Positions 16,709-27,698 are shown, counted from the first letter of the stretch. The stretch: 64,000 bases of DNA from Caballeronia novacaledonica (GCF_900258035.1 NZ_OGTP01000001.1:682001-746000); one strand, 5' to 3'. Program-made: numbers and translations. The notes: generated by a model from the sequence alone, not told the origin.

Positions 16709-18022
16709 TTATTCCTTCACGGGCGTGTACGACATGTCCAGCGACGCCGCGCGCGCGTGCTTCTGCGAATGGGCGTTGCGCATCGGCTTCAGCACGAAAA
16801 GCGCGAGCAGCGCCGATATCGCCGCCATGCCCGACGCGAGCATGAACACGGCATGCCAGCTTCCGGTCATCGTCGTGATGACGCTCGAGAACGGGACGAG
16901 CAACGCCGCCGTGCCCTTCGCCGTGTAGAGCAGGCCCGCGTTGGTCGCCGCGAACTTCGGGCCGAAGGTATCGCCGCACGTCGCCGGGAAGAGGCTGTAG
17001 ATTTCGCCCCACGCGAAGAACACGATGCCGGTCAGCACGACGAACGCCACCGGGTTGTGCCCGTACTTCGAGAGCGCGACGATGCCCACCGCTTCGATCG
17101 CGAACGCGATGAACATCGTGTTTTCCCGCCCGATGCGGTCCGAGACCCAGCCGAAGAACGGTCGCGTCAGGCCGTTGAGCACGCGGTCGATGGTGAGCGC
17201 GAAGGTCAGCGCGGGCAGCGTCAGTCCGAGCAGCGACACCGGTGAATCGTGCAGGCCGAAGTCCTTCGCGATCGGCCCGAGCTGCGCGGTCGCCATCAAT
17301 CCGCCTGCGGCCATCATCACGAACATCAGGTACATGACCCAGAAGATCGGCGATGCCAGCACCTGTTTCGGGCTCGCGTTGTAGACCGCCGCCTTGACCG
17401 CACTCTTCACCGACGCGATCATCTGCGCGGGCGGCGCATAGAGCGCCATGCCGAGCAGAAACACCACGAGCCCCTGCCCGAGACCGAACCACAGGAATGT
17501 CGCTTCGTAGCCGCTCGCCTTGATCATGTGCGCGATCGGCACGACGGTCGCGGCCGAACCCATCCCGAAGCCCGCCGCCGTGATGCCCGCAGCGAGTCCG
17601 CGACGTTGCGGGAACCACTTGAGCGCGTTGCCGACGCACGTGCCGTACACCGCGCCCGCCCCGACGCCGCCGACAGCAGCCGCGAAGTACAGGAGCGGCA
17701 GCGACGACGCCACCGAGTTGAGCGCCCACGCGATCGCGCACAGCAGACCGCCGCCGACCACGACGGGGCGCGGCCCGTACTTGTCGACGAGATAGCCTTC
17801 CACCGGCACGAGCCACGTTTCCGTCACGACGAAAATCGTGAACGCCACCTGAATGGCCGCGCGGCCCCAGTGGTACTTTTCGTCGATCGGATTGACGAAG
17901 AGCGTCCAGCCGTACTGCATGTTCGCGATCATCGCCATGCAAATCACGCCGAAAACCAACTGCACCCACGGCGACGCCAGGCGCGACGCCTTGCCTTCGC
18001 GGTCCATCTGGTTCATTCCCAT
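16709..18022 (-). CDS. MFS transporter, oxalate/formate antiporter (OxlT) family
   Basis: The 437-residue protein has 12 hydrophobic segments and the MFS loop motif twice (VDKYGPRP after segment 2, FGWVSDRIGREN mid-protein). Blocks such as WTLFVNPIDEKYHWGRAAIQ and the late FFAWGEIYSLFPATCGDTFG are typical of the OxlT-like subgroup. The start is the ATG at 18022 after AAGGAGA; the frame before it is open but lacks a site. A promoter-like TTGACT/TACTGT pair with an overlapping palindrome lies upstream at 18100-18133. The substrate is an organic anion in relatives and is not certain here. Confidence 0.9.
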   Translation of the reverse strand: MGMNQMDREGKASRLASPWVQLVFGVICMAMIANMQYGWTLFVNPIDEKYHWGRAAIQVAFTIFVVTETWLVPVEGYLVDKYGPRPVVVGGGLLCAIAWALNSVASSLPLLYFAAAVGGVGAGAVYGTCVGNALKWFPQRRGLAAGITAAGFGMGSAATVVPIAHMIKASGYEATFLWFGLGQGLVVFLLGMALYAPPAQMIASVKSAVKAAVYNASPKQVLASPIFWVMYLMFVMMAAGGLMATAQLGPIAKDFGLHDSPVSLLGLTLPALTFALTIDRVLNGLTRPFFGWVSDRIGRENTMFIAFAIEAVGIVALSKYGHNPVAFVVLTGIVFFAWGEIYSLFPATCGDTFGPKFAATNAGLLYTAKGTAALLVPFSSVITTMTGSWHAVFMLASGMAAISALLALFVLKPMRNAHSQKHARAASLDMSYTPVKE

Positions 18023-18099
18023 GCCTGTCTCCTTGGCAATTGCCTTGTGTATGCGGACGCCGAACGACGCCTCCCGCGACGCCATTCATGCTGCGTCGC

Positions 18100-18133
18100 A
18101 TATACACAGTATGTGATATATCAAGTAAGTCAA
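18100..18133 (-). promoter_or_regulatory. Promoter and palindromic operator of the MFS gene
   Basis: On the minus strand TTGACT (18128-18133) and TACTGT are 16 bases apart. An imperfect palindrome ATATACACA...TGTGATATAT overlaps the -10 region (18100-18120). This is the usual geometry of a repressor site, and GntR- or TetR-type regulators are possible. No regulator gene is adjacent. Confidence 0.5.
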
Positions 18134-18216
18134 GCGAAAGAAATGACGGGGTTTTCACTTATGAAGTCGGTCTTCGTAAGCACATGTAAGCTGCGATGAG
18201 CGCCCATCGAGCAGGC

Positions 18217-18250
18217 AAAAAAAAGCCCGGCAGAGAAAGGCCTGCCGGGC
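18217..18250 (-). terminator. Terminator of the OprD-type porin gene
   Basis: A perfect 9-base-pair stem, GCCCGGCAG (18225-18233) with CTGCCGGGC (18242-18250), is followed on the minus strand by eight T residues. It lies about 100 bases beyond the porin stop codon. The remainder of 18023-18347 holds the MFS promoter and no gene. Confidence 0.9.
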
Positions 18251-18347
18251 GATGAGCGTGGCGAGACATGGCAATCCGCAGCACGCCCTCTCTTTATATG
18301 TGAAAGTTAAACGTAATGTAAACCGGTATTTTTGTAGGGTTTACGCT

Positions 18348-19763
18348 TTAGAACACATTCACCGGCACGTTGACCATCAGGCGGTACACATCGCTGGTTC
18401 CGTCCGGATAGTAGGCGCTGTTCCTGTGATGATGCATGTAGTAGAACTTGACCGACGTGTTCTTGAACTTGCCGTCCGGGATCGTGTAGCTCGGAATCAC
18501 GCCGAATTCGTAGTGCGTGCCGTGGAGCGGTTCACCCTCGCCCACCTTGTTGCCCGACCAGTAGCTGGCCGCATTGGCCGTACCGCTGTAGGCCATTGCG
18601 CTGCCGTCCGCACCCCAGCCATATGCGCTCCACATCGTGAACTTGAGGCCCGGTACGCCGTACTCCTTCATGTTCAGCGTGTACGACAGGCTCAGCGACT
18701 TTTCGTGCGGCTGGTTGTAGTCCACATCGAGCGAATTCGAGAGATAGTCGCCCGCCGACTGGCCCATGTAGTCGAACGTCTGATCGCTCACGATCTGCTG
18801 GAACGCGACCTGCACCGTATGCGCGCCGTGCGTGCCGGCCAGCGCCAGCGAGTAAGCGTTGTTGTTGATCGGGCCTTGCCGCTTGTCGCCGATCGCGCCC
18901 GTGTAGTAGTAGTTCAGCGAGCCGGTCCAGCGGATGCTCTTCGGATCGCCGATGCTCTGCGTCGCCGTCAGGTAGTACTGCTGCCAAACGTCGTTCGCGA
19001 CGCTGCCGTAGAGCGAGACCGCGGTATCGTCGCCGCGCGTCCAGTCGCCGCCGAAGTACGTGAATCGCGAGACGTGCGTGCCGGCGTATTCGGTCGTGAG
19101 ACCGGTAACGGTCGTCATGCCGCGCGCGAGCACGCCGTCCACGGTGCCCGCTTTGAGCGTGAGGTTCTTGATCTCATCGCTGGCGAGCGAGAAGCCGCGG
19201 TAAGTCGGCGGCAACGCGCGGTTGTCGTGCGGCGAGAGGAACGGGTTGTCGAAGAGTTGCTGACCATACTTGAGCACGGTGTTCGACACGCGCGCCTTCA
19301 CATCCCACACGCCCGGATACGCCCACGCCAGTTGATTCGACCCGCCGCCGTCCGTGCCAACGTGCACGCGATTGCCCGCCCCGTTGCCGCCATTCAGCTT
19401 GAACGCGCCGAAGAGCGACACGTCGCCGCCCAGCCCGATCAGCCCCTTCGTATAGCCCGATTCGAACACGGCCTGCGCGCCGAGCACCCACGCGTCCCGC
19501 TTGCCTTCGCCCTTGAAATCGTCGTGCTCGGTGAACGAGCGCAGCAGCACGTTGACGTGCGAATCCTCGATAAAGCCTTTCGATTTCGCCTGACTGCTCA
19601 CCGGTGCATCCGCCTCGGTATTGGGCGGCGAATCCGGCGGCATTTCGGTGTGACGCGAGACCGGCTGCGCATCGGTTTCATCGGCATGCGCGGCGACTGC
19701 GGCAGCCATGAAACCGCTGAACAACAAAATCGATAGCGCGAGTGAACGTTTTTGTTTTTTCAC
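18348..19763 (-). CDS. OprD family outer membrane porin
   Basis: The 471-residue protein has a signal peptide (cleavage near AAHADE, residue 28) and an 18-strand OprD-type barrel. Recognisable blocks are GFIEDSHVNVLLRSFTEHDD at the N-terminus, YGQQLFDNPFLSPHDNR, the aromatic SLSYTL strands and the C-terminal strand ending VPVNVF with terminal phenylalanine. The GTG at 19763 (protein MKKQKR) has GGAG eight bases upstream, better than the in-frame GTG at 19778. OprD porins pass small organic acids or basic amino acids. The adjacent MFS carrier suggests a shared carboxylate substrate, an inference. Confidence 0.92.
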   Translation of the reverse strand: MKKQKRSLALSILLFSGFMAAAVAAHADETDAQPVSRHTEMPPDSPPNTEADAPVSSQAKSKGFIEDSHVNVLLRSFTEHDDFKGEGKRDAWVLGAQAVFESGYTKGLIGLGGDVSLFGAFKLNGGNGAGNRVHVGTDGGGSNQLAWAYPGVWDVKARVSNTVLKYGQQLFDNPFLSPHDNRALPPTYRGFSLASDEIKNLTLKAGTVDGVLARGMTTVTGLTTEYAGTHVSRFTYFGGDWTRGDDTAVSLYGSVANDVWQQYYLTATQSIGDPKSIRWTGSLNYYYTGAIGDKRQGPINNNAYSLALAGTHGAHTVQVAFQQIVSDQTFDYMGQSAGDYLSNSLDVDYNQPHEKSLSLSYTLNMKEYGVPGLKFTMWSAYGWGADGSAMAYSGTANAASYWSGNKVGEGEPLHGTHYEFGVIPSYTIPDGKFKNTSVKFYYMHHHRNSAYYPDGTSDVYRLMVNVPVNVF

Positions 19764-19990
19764 GAAAAAAATCTCCACTTGTATTGATTCAACTGCGAAC
19801 GGCTTTCATCGAAATTAAGGATTGCAAAGCACCTTGCCCGGAAACGCGAAGCAGTGTCGAGGCGTAAAGGCGGCGTGGCAAACCGGGCAAAGGACGGGCG
19901 ACGCACGGCCGCCCCGGTTATCGGACTTGAGTTATTGCGGGGTGTCTTCCTCGACTATTGTTGGTTTTCTAATCTGGCGCGTACCGCCGT

Positions 19991-20966
19991 TCAGGCAAAC
20001 AGGCACGCCGCCGACGAATCGGCGCCGAGCGTGCGCAACGCCGGCACTTCATTCGAGCAACGCGCCTGCGCCATCGGGCAACGCGTATGGAACACGCAGC
20101 CCGAAGGCGGATCGATCGGGCTCGGAATATCGCCCGATAAAATCTGCACGGTCTTGGCGCGCTCCACCGACGGATCGGGCACCGGCACCGCCGACAGCAG
20201 CGCGCGCGTGTACGGATGGCGCGGCGTGTCGTAGAGCGCGTGCTTCCCGGCGAGCTCCATCACGCGGCCGAGATACATCACCATCACGCGATCGGAGATA
20301 TGACGCACCACGGCCAGATCGTGCGCGATGAAGATGAGCGCGAGCTTCATCTCCTTCTGCAACGACTTGAGCAGATTCACGATCTGCGCCTGAATCGACA
20401 CATCGAGCGCCGACACCGGCTCGTCGCAGATCACGAGCTTGGGCTCGACGATCAGCGCGCGCGCAATGCCGATGCGCTGGCACTGACCGCCCGAGAACTC
20501 GTGCGGATAGCGGTTGATCATCTGCTCGCGCAGACCGACCTTCGCCATCATCGCGCGCACGCGTTCGTCGATTTCCCGTTTGCTCATGCCGGGCCGATGC
20601 TCGACGAGCGGCTCCGCGATGATCTGTCCGACCGTCATGCGCGGATCGAGCGATGCGAGCGGGTCCTGAAAGATCATCTGCACGTCGCCGCGCACGCGAT
20701 GCCATTCGCGCGCCGATGCGCCCGAGAGCGTCGCGCCCATCCAGACGATCTCGCCGGCCGTCGCGGGAATGAGGTTCAGGATCGCGCGCGACAAGGTGGA
20801 CTTGCCGCAGCCCGATTCGCCGACGACGCCGAGCGTCTCGCCCGCCTTCAGGTCGAAGCTCACGCCGTCGACGGCTTTCAGCGTACGGCGCGGCGCCCAC
20901 GGCAGGCGGTTCTTCGACTTCACCTGAAAATGCACGCGCATGTCGCGCACGGAGAGAATCGTCGCG

Positions 20967-20974
<8 letters not shown>
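19991..20974 (-). CDS. oppF: Oligopeptide ABC transporter ATP-binding protein OppF
   Basis: The 327-residue ATPase has Walker A GESGCGKSTL, Q-loop in MIFQDPLASLDPRM, signature FSGGQCQRIGIARAL, Walker B LVICDEPVSALDV and the switch histidine in IAHDL. The C-terminal oligopeptide-transporter extension carries the cysteine-rich PPSGCVFHTRCPMAQARCSNE, which in this family can hold an iron-sulfur cluster. The ATG at 20974 has AAGGAAG six bases upstream and overlaps the end of oppD by 8 bases. It is the last gene of the opp operon. Confidence 0.95.
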
Positions 20975-21953
<979 letters not shown>

Positions 21954-21956
21954 GGC

Positions 21957-22847
21957 TCACCTGTCCTTCGGATCGAGCGCGTCGCGCAGCCCGTCGCCGA
22001 CAAAGTTGATGCAGTAAAGCGTGATCGACAACAACGCAGCCGGGAACAGCAGGATCCACGGCGACGATTCCATCGCGCCGACGCCGTCCTGGATCAGCAC
22101 GCCCCAGCTCGTCATCGGCTCCTGCACGCCGAGTCCGAGAAACGACAGCACCGATTCCGTGAGAATGACGGCGGGCACGGTGACGGTCGTGTAGATCGCG
22201 ACGATGCCGAGCAGATTCGGCACCACATGCCGCGCGATGATGCGGCGCGTCGGCACGCCGATCGCGCGCGCCGCCTCGACGTACTCCTTCGAGCGGATCG
22301 ACAGCGTCTGGCCGCGCACGACGCGCGCCATGTCCATCCACGAAAAAATCGTGATGGTGATGACGACGAGATAGAACTCGCGGCCGAGCAGCGTCACCAT
22401 CAGGATCGCGATGAGCAGATACGGGATGGCGTACATCATGTCGACGATGCGCATCATCGCGTTGTCGACGCGTCCGCCGACGAAGCCCGCGATCGCGCCC
22501 CACACGATGCCGAGCGTGACCGAAGTCAGTGTGGCGAGCGCGCCGATCATCAGCGAGACGCGGCCGCCGATCAGGCAGCGCACGAGCAGATCGCGGCCGG
22601 TGTCGTCGGTGCCGAAGAGGTGCCAGTTCGCGAGCGCGGGCGGCATGCTCGTCGCGTTCCAGTCGGTGGAGTCGAATTCGTTCGGCAAAAGCCACGGCCC
22701 GACGATGCACGCGACCGTGATCAGGACGAGCAGGATCAGGCTCACGACGGCGGCCTTGTTGCGCAGGAAACGCGCGCGCGCGTCCTGCCACGGGCTGCGG
22801 CCCGCGACCGCCTTTTCGAGCATGGGTGCAAGAGAAGCAGATTTCAT
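21957..22847 (-). CDS. oppC: Oligopeptide ABC transporter permease OppC
   Basis: The 296-residue permease has an N-terminal cytoplasmic tail, a first membrane segment at about 29-50, the DDTGRDLLVRCLIGGRVSL motif typical of OppC/DppC, and five further segments. The EAA loop for ATPase contact is YVEAARAIGVPTRRIIARHV. The ATG at 22847 is used because the family start aligns there; the open frame before it overlaps oppB out of register. The gap to oppB is 10 bases. Confidence 0.94.
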   Translation of the reverse strand: MKSASLAPMLEKAVAGRSPWQDARARFLRNKAAVVSLILLVLITVACIVGPWLLPNEFDSTDWNATSMPPALANWHLFGTDDTGRDLLVRCLIGGRVSLMIGALATLTSVTLGIVWGAIAGFVGGRVDNAMMRIVDMMYAIPYLLIAILMVTLLGREFYLVVITITIFSWMDMARVVRGQTLSIRSKEYVEAARAIGVPTRRIIARHVVPNLLGIVAIYTTVTVPAVILTESVLSFLGLGVQEPMTSWGVLIQDGVGAMESSPWILLFPAALLSITLYCINFVGDGLRDALDPKDR

Positions 22848-22857
22848 CGCGCGCCCT

Positions 22858-23778
22858 TCAATAACGGATCTTCGGATCGAGCCACGCATACGCGAGATCG
22901 ACCAGCAGGTTGAGCAGCACCGCAACCACCGTGACCAGCACGACGAGGCCGAGCACGAGCGTGTAATCGCGATTGGCCGCGCCGTTCACGATCAGCTTGC
23001 CGATGCCCGGCAGCGAGAACACCGATTCCGTGACGACCGCCGCCGTGATCGACGAAATGGCGAGCGGCCCGATCACCGAGACGACCGGAATCAGCGTCGG
23101 CTTCAGCGCATGACGCAGGACGACGGTGCGCATCGGCAAGCCTTTCGCGCGGGCGGTGCGGATGTAGTTCGTGTTCAGCACTTCGATCAGGCTCGCGCGC
23201 GTCACGCGGCCGACCGTCGCGACGTTGATCATCACGAGCAGCGCGATGGGCAGCGCCATATAACGCAACTGGAAGTCGTTCCAGCCGCCCGCGGGCAGCC
23301 ACTTCAGCAGGATCGCGAAAACGAGGATCAGCACCGGCCCGAGCACGAACGACGGAAACGCGTTGCCCGCATTGCTGACGAGCATGAGCGCATAGTCCGC
23401 GATGCTGTTGCGGCGCAGCGCCGCCGCGACGCCCAGCGCGACGCCGATCACGATGGCGAGCAGCATCGACACGCCGCCGATGGCGAGCGACACCGGCAGC
23501 GCGCGCAGCACGAGGTCGTTCACGCTCCAGTCGGCATAGCGGAACGACGCGCCGAGATCGCCGTGCAAGAGACCGTCGAGATAGAGCAGATACTGCTTCC
23601 ACAGCGGCTCGCCGAGGTGGTACTTCGCCTGCAGGTTCGCAAGCACTTCGGCGGACACCTTGCGCTCGCCGTCGAACGGGCCGCCCGGCGTCGCATGCAG
23701 CAGCAGATAGCAGATCGTCACGACGATCAGAAGCGTCGGCAGCGTCAGCAACACGCGCCGCAACGTGTAAGACCACAT
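22858..23778 (-). CDS. oppB: Oligopeptide ABC transporter permease OppB
   Basis: The 306-residue permease shows the OppB/DppB pattern: an N-terminal helix, LLHATPGGPFDGER, the LGEPLWKQYLLYLDGLLHGDLG block and the EAA loop NYIRTARAKGLPMRTVVLRH. Six membrane segments are expected. It forms the channel with OppC. It follows oppA after 39 bases. Confidence 0.94.
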   Translation of the reverse strand: MWSYTLRRVLLTLPTLLIVVTICYLLLHATPGGPFDGERKVSAEVLANLQAKYHLGEPLWKQYLLYLDGLLHGDLGASFRYADWSVNDLVLRALPVSLAIGGVSMLLAIVIGVALGVAAALRRNSIADYALMLVSNAGNAFPSFVLGPVLILVFAILLKWLPAGGWNDFQLRYMALPIALLVMINVATVGRVTRASLIEVLNTNYIRTARAKGLPMRTVVLRHALKPTLIPVVSVIGPLAISSITAAVVTESVFSLPGIGKLIVNGAANRDYTLVLGLVVLVTVVAVLLNLLVDLAYAWLDPKIRY

Positions 23779-23817
23779 GAGCGTTCCCCTTCGCTTATGG
23801 CAGTGATTTCAACGATG

Positions 23818-25455
23818 TCAGTGCTTGACGATGTAGAAGTCCTTGCTGTGGTAGTGATCCATCGGGTTCTTCAGCGAATAGCCGCCGACGTAGCTCTTCA
23901 CGAGGCGCGGAAGGCCGTATTGCAGCAGCGGCAGAATCGGGTAATCGTCCATGATCATCTTCACGGCCTGGGTTTGCAATTGCGTGCGTTTGGCGGGATC
24001 CTCGGTCAGGCTCGCTTCCTTCACGAGCGCGTCAGCCTTCGGATTGCAGTTGGCGTTGTCGTTCTGGGCCGAGCCGCATGTCACGAGCTGCACAAAGGTC
24101 GAAGCGTCCTTGTAATCCGCAACCCAGCCGTTGCGGGCGATCTGATAGTCGCCGTCATGGCGTTTCTTGAGCAGCACCTTGAACTCCATCGACTCGATGT
24201 CCATCGTGAGGCCGAGCTTCGACTTCCATTCGGACGCGATGAAGATCGCCATTTTCTTGTTGTAGTCGCTTGTGTTCATCGCGAGACGCAGCTTCGTGCC
24301 CGGCTTCACGCCCGCCTGTTCGAGCAGTTTCTTCGCTTCCTCGACGCGCTTGGCCATCGGCCACGATGCCCAGTCGTAGGTCGTGACGTCCGCGCCGGAC
24401 ACGCCTTTGGGCAGCACGGAATACAGCGGAATCTGGCCATCGGCGGTCACGCGCTGCGCGAGCAGATCGCGGTCGACGACCATCGAAAGCGCCTTGCGCA
24501 CGCGCACGTCCTTCAGCAGCGGATCGCGATTATTGAAACTGTAATAGCGCGTGCCGAGGATCAGCGAATTGCGCGCGTCGTTCGGGAACTGCTTGACGTA
24601 TTTGGCATACGTTCCCGTCGGCATCTGATACGTCATGTCGTTCTCGCCCGACTGGAACAGCTTGACGTCCGTGTTCTCGTCCTCGACCGGCAGATACGTG
24701 ACTTGCGTCAACTGAACGTTCGCCTTGTCCCAGTAGTTCGGATTCTTCACCATCACGATCTTGCTGTTGACCTGCCAGTCCTTCAACTGGAAGGGACCGT
24801 TGCTCACGAGGTTGCCGGGCTTCGTCCATTCCTTCCCGAATTTTTCGACGCTCGCGCGATGCGCCGGCGCGAAGTTCGGGTTCGACATCAGCTCGGGCAT
24901 GAACGGGACCGGCCCGGACGTCTTGACTTCGACCGTGTACGCATCGATCGCGCGCACGCCGAGCGCGCTGACGGGCTTCTTGCCGGCGGTGACGTCGCCG
25001 CCGTTCAGGAGGAACACGCCGAACACGTTGGCGTAGGACGACGCCGTTTTCGGATCGACGAAGCGCTGGATGCCGTAGATGCAATCGTTTGCGGTGACGG
25101 CGTCGCCATTGGACCAGCGGGCGTTCTTGCGCAAGTGGAAGATCCAGGTCGTCGCGTCCTTCTGCTCCCACTTCTCGGCGACGCCCGGCACGACCGCGCC
25201 GTCGTTGTTCGTGGCAGTGAGGCTCTCGAACAGATCGGTCGTGAGGTTATAGGCGCCGACGGATTCCACCATCGCCGGGTCCAGCGTCTCGGTTTCCGAT
25301 CCGTTGTTGCGCACGAGTTCCTGTTTCGCGGCAAGCGTGACGCCGGGCGGCACGATGGCGGCCGACGCGTTCAATGCGGAAAGGGCGAGCAGCGCCGCGG
25401 CGGCGGCGAGCTTCGTGCGTCGGACCGATGCGTGGGGAACGGCAAAAAACGTCAT
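23818..25455 (-). CDS. oppA: Oligopeptide-binding protein OppA
   Basis: The 545-residue periplasmic protein has a signal peptide (cleavage near LNASAAIV, residue 33) and the family-5 solute-binding fold. It follows enteric OppA closely: ELVRNNGSETETLDP at the start, VAEKWEQKDATTWIFHLRK, VTYLPVEDENTDVKLFQSGE, RKALSMVVDRDL and the C-terminal YIVKH. Enteric OppA binds peptides of two to five residues with little sequence preference. The gene is first in oppABCDF and probably the most expressed. The SDR-ggt genes nearby hint at gamma-glutamyl peptides among its ligands, which is inference. Confidence 0.95.
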   Translation of the reverse strand: MTFFAVPHASVRRTKLAAAAALLALSALNASAAIVPPGVTLAAKQELVRNNGSETETLDPAMVESVGAYNLTTDLFESLTATNNDGAVVPGVAEKWEQKDATTWIFHLRKNARWSNGDAVTANDCIYGIQRFVDPKTASSYANVFGVFLLNGGDVTAGKKPVSALGVRAIDAYTVEVKTSGPVPFMPELMSNPNFAPAHRASVEKFGKEWTKPGNLVSNGPFQLKDWQVNSKIVMVKNPNYWDKANVQLTQVTYLPVEDENTDVKLFQSGENDMTYQMPTGTYAKYVKQFPNDARNSLILGTRYYSFNNRDPLLKDVRVRKALSMVVDRDLLAQRVTADGQIPLYSVLPKGVSGADVTTYDWASWPMAKRVEEAKKLLEQAGVKPGTKLRLAMNTSDYNKKMAIFIASEWKSKLGLTMDIESMEFKVLLKKRHDGDYQIARNGWVADYKDASTFVQLVTCGSAQNDNANCNPKADALVKEASLTEDPAKRTQLQTQAVKMIMDDYPILPLLQYGLPRLVKSYVGGYSLKNPMDHYHSKDFYIVKH

Positions 25456-25891
25456 GGGGAATCCTCTCTTTGTCTCGATTGTCGATTGTCTTCTTTCGTT
25501 TTACTTGCGGTGATTCGCAGTCCTTCATGCATCGGCTTGTTTATCGCAATCTGGATAAACAAGCCGGCCTCGAACTTGGCGAATCGAACGAAGCGCTTTC
25601 TTGTCGCCGACGCGTGGTTGCGGCAATTGCACGCACAAAACACGCATTTCGCGAACGATTCTTACGCGTACGCTTTCATTCGCGCTTCAGGCTGGCGGCG
25701 AGTATTTCGCATCAATAAGAGAGATGCCACTCACATGTGCTTATAGTCACTAAATTTTTCGAATAGTCGTTCAATTTGTCAGATTTGCGCAATTTTCGGG
25801 TTTCTCAACACAAATTGGCTTAAGGCAGCAAGTGTTTGTTTCCTATAAGATTGCGTCGCCGTATAACAGTCGCTTCAATGCCGTCCGAGAG
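25456..25891. other. Divergent promoter region of oppA and a LysR gene
   Basis: About 435 bases, clearly AT-richer than the genes, separate oppA from the LysR-type gene. The stretch 25730-25830 is the most AT-rich and probably holds the promoters. I cannot pick a single LysR T-N11-A site with confidence, and there is no gene. Confidence 0.45.
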
Positions 25892-26839
25892 ATGATCCGT
25901 TTTCGACAGATCGAGGCTTTTCGCAGCCTCATCATGACCGGCACCAGTGTCGGCGCAGCAAAAAAGCTCCATGTGACGCAACCCGCGATCAGCCGTCTGA
26001 TCGCCGATCTCGAAGCCGATCTCGGCTTCAGCCTGTTTTCCCGAATCGGCGGCCGCCTGAATCCGACGACCGCCGGCCTGCGCTTCTACAAGTCCGTCGA
26101 AGAGAACTTTCTCGGGCTGGAGCGTCTGAAACAGGTCGCCGCCATGATCCGCGAGGAAGCGTCCGATGGCCTCACGGTCGCGTGCATGCCCGTGCTCGCG
26201 ACGACGCTCCTGCCGCCCGTGCTCGCCGATTTCACCGAGCGTCACCCCGGCGTGCCGATCAAGGTCGATTCGGTGAAGGTGCCCGAAGTGCTCGTCAACC
26301 TTCAGAACCACAAGGCCGATATCGCGCTGAGTCTCGCGTTCCCGGCGGTCGCGGGCATCGAAGTGGAGACGCTGCTGAAGGCGCGCGCTTCCTGTGCGAT
26401 GCCCGCCACGCACAAGCTCGCGAAAAAGAAGGTCGTGAGGCCGTCCGACTTGCGCGGCGAAAATCTCATCGGCTGGCTGCCGAATTCGCGTCAGCCTTAC
26501 GACGCGGAGCAATCGCTGATTTCGTCGACGGAAGACCGGCCGCGTTACACCGTCTTCACCGACACCGCTCACACGCGCTACGCGATGGTCGCGGGCGGTC
26601 TCGGCATTTCGATCGTCGAGCCGTTCGCGGCGAAGGTGTGGCGCGCGCATGGCGTGGTCGTGCGGCCCTTCGAGACCGACATCGAGTACGAATACGTGCT
26701 GTCGTATCCGAGCAGCGGCATCCGCTCGGATCTCGTGGCGTCGTTCCGGAATTCGGTCAAGCGCGTGGTCGAACGTTATTCGTTCGAGGCGCCGCCCGAA
26801 GCCGTCGCGGGGGATGTCGTCCCGTCGAACGCGGATTGA
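25892..26839 (+). CDS. LysR family transcriptional regulator
   Basis: The 315-residue protein has a LysR winged HTH at residues 1-60 (MIRFRQIEAFRSL, GAAKKLHVTQPAISRLIADLE) and a periplasmic-binding-like effector domain. The effector part begins SDGLTVACMPVLATTLLPPVL, a pattern seen in LysR proteins that act on amino-acid or opine uptake genes. The ATG at 25892 is chosen over the upstream ATG at 25832 because the HTH begins there and GAGA precedes it. It is divergent from the opp operon and upstream of the SDR and ggt genes, either of which may be its target. Confidence 0.92.
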   Translation: MIRFRQIEAFRSLIMTGTSVGAAKKLHVTQPAISRLIADLEADLGFSLFSRIGGRLNPTTAGLRFYKSVEENFLGLERLKQVAAMIREEASDGLTVACMPVLATTLLPPVLADFTERHPGVPIKVDSVKVPEVLVNLQNHKADIALSLAFPAVAGIEVETLLKARASCAMPATHKLAKKKVVRPSDLRGENLIGWLPNSRQPYDAEQSLISSTEDRPRYTVFTDTAHTRYAMVAGGLGISIVEPFAAKVWRAHGVVVRPFETDIEYEYVLSYPSSGIRSDLVASFRNSVKRVVERYSFEAPPEAVAGDVVPSNAD

Positions 26840-26936
26840 CCCGCCGGCCAGTTGCCTCGCCGCGAACGCGCAGTCGCGCTTCGCTTCATACTCTCGCTTG
26901 TCGCTTCGCTTCCAAAACCATCCACACGGAGCATTC

Positions 26937-27698
26937 ATGCACGATCTGAAAGGCAAATCGATCCTCATCACGGGCGCGAGCACCGGCATCGGCGCGGCGG
27001 CCGCGCGGGCCTTCGCGCAATACGGCGCGAATGTCGCGGTTCACTACAACAGTTCGAAGGACAAGGCGGAGGAAGTCGCAAAGGACGTGCGCGCGCTCGG
27101 CGTCACGGCGATCACCGTCGGCGCCGACGTGCGCGACTCGAAGGCCATCGACGCCGCCGTCGCGCAGGCCGTCGATACCTTCGGCAAGATCGACGTGCTC
27201 ATCAACAACGCGGGCAGCCTCGTGAAGCGCGAGCCGATCGCATCGGCGAGCGACGAACTCTTCGACGAGATCATGCACATCAACGCGCGCTCGGTCGTCG
27301 CGTTCACGCGCGCGGCGCTGCCTTCGCTGCGCGAGGGCGGCGGCGGCTCGATCATCAACGTGACGTCGGTGGCGGCGCGCAACGGCGGCGGGCCGGGCGC
27401 GCTGCTCTATGCGGCTTCGAAGGGCTTCGTCAGCACGATCACGAAGGGCATGGCGAAGGAACTGATGCCCGATCGCATCCGCGTGAACGCCGTCGCGCCG
27501 GGCGTGATCCAGACGCCGTTCCAGGAACGCTTCACCTCGGCCGAACAGCTCGAATCGTTCCGCAAGTCGATTCCGATGGGCTTCATCGGCGAGCCCGACG
27601 ATTGCAGCGGCGCATTCCTCTATCTCGCGTCCGAGGCGATGTCGCGCTATGTGACCGGGCAGATCATCGATGTGAACGGCGGCCAACTGATGCCGTGA
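26937..27698 (+). CDS. SDR family NAD(P)-dependent oxidoreductase
   Basis: The 253-residue classical short-chain dehydrogenase has the cofactor motif TGASTGIG near residue 13, NNAG, the catalytic Ser in INVTSVAA and YxxxK as YAASK. HYNSSKD in place of an acidic residue after the second strand suggests a preference for NADPH. It ends with the common VTGQIIDVNGGQLMP tail. The ATG at 26937 is preceded by CACGGAGCATTC. The substrate cannot be predicted; relatives are often labelled 3-oxoacyl-ACP reductases without proof. Confidence 0.9.
   Translation: MHDLKGKSILITGASTGIGAAAARAFAQYGANVAVHYNSSKDKAEEVAKDVRALGVTAITVGADVRDSKAIDAAVAQAVDTFGKIDVLINNAGSLVKREPIASASDELFDEIMHINARSVVAFTRAALPSLREGGGGSIINVTSVAARNGGGPGALLYAASKGFVSTITKGMAKELMPDRIRVNAVAPGVIQTPFQERFTSAEQLESFRKSIPMGFIGEPDDCSGAFLYLASEAMSRYVTGQIIDVNGGQLMP

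Noticed and set aside
22411..25746. Very long plus-strand reading frame over oppA, oppB and oppC
   Set aside because: It is an antisense shadow of well-matched opp genes. Its translation is Arg/His/Asp-rich and lacks any family motif, as expected from GC-rich codon bias.
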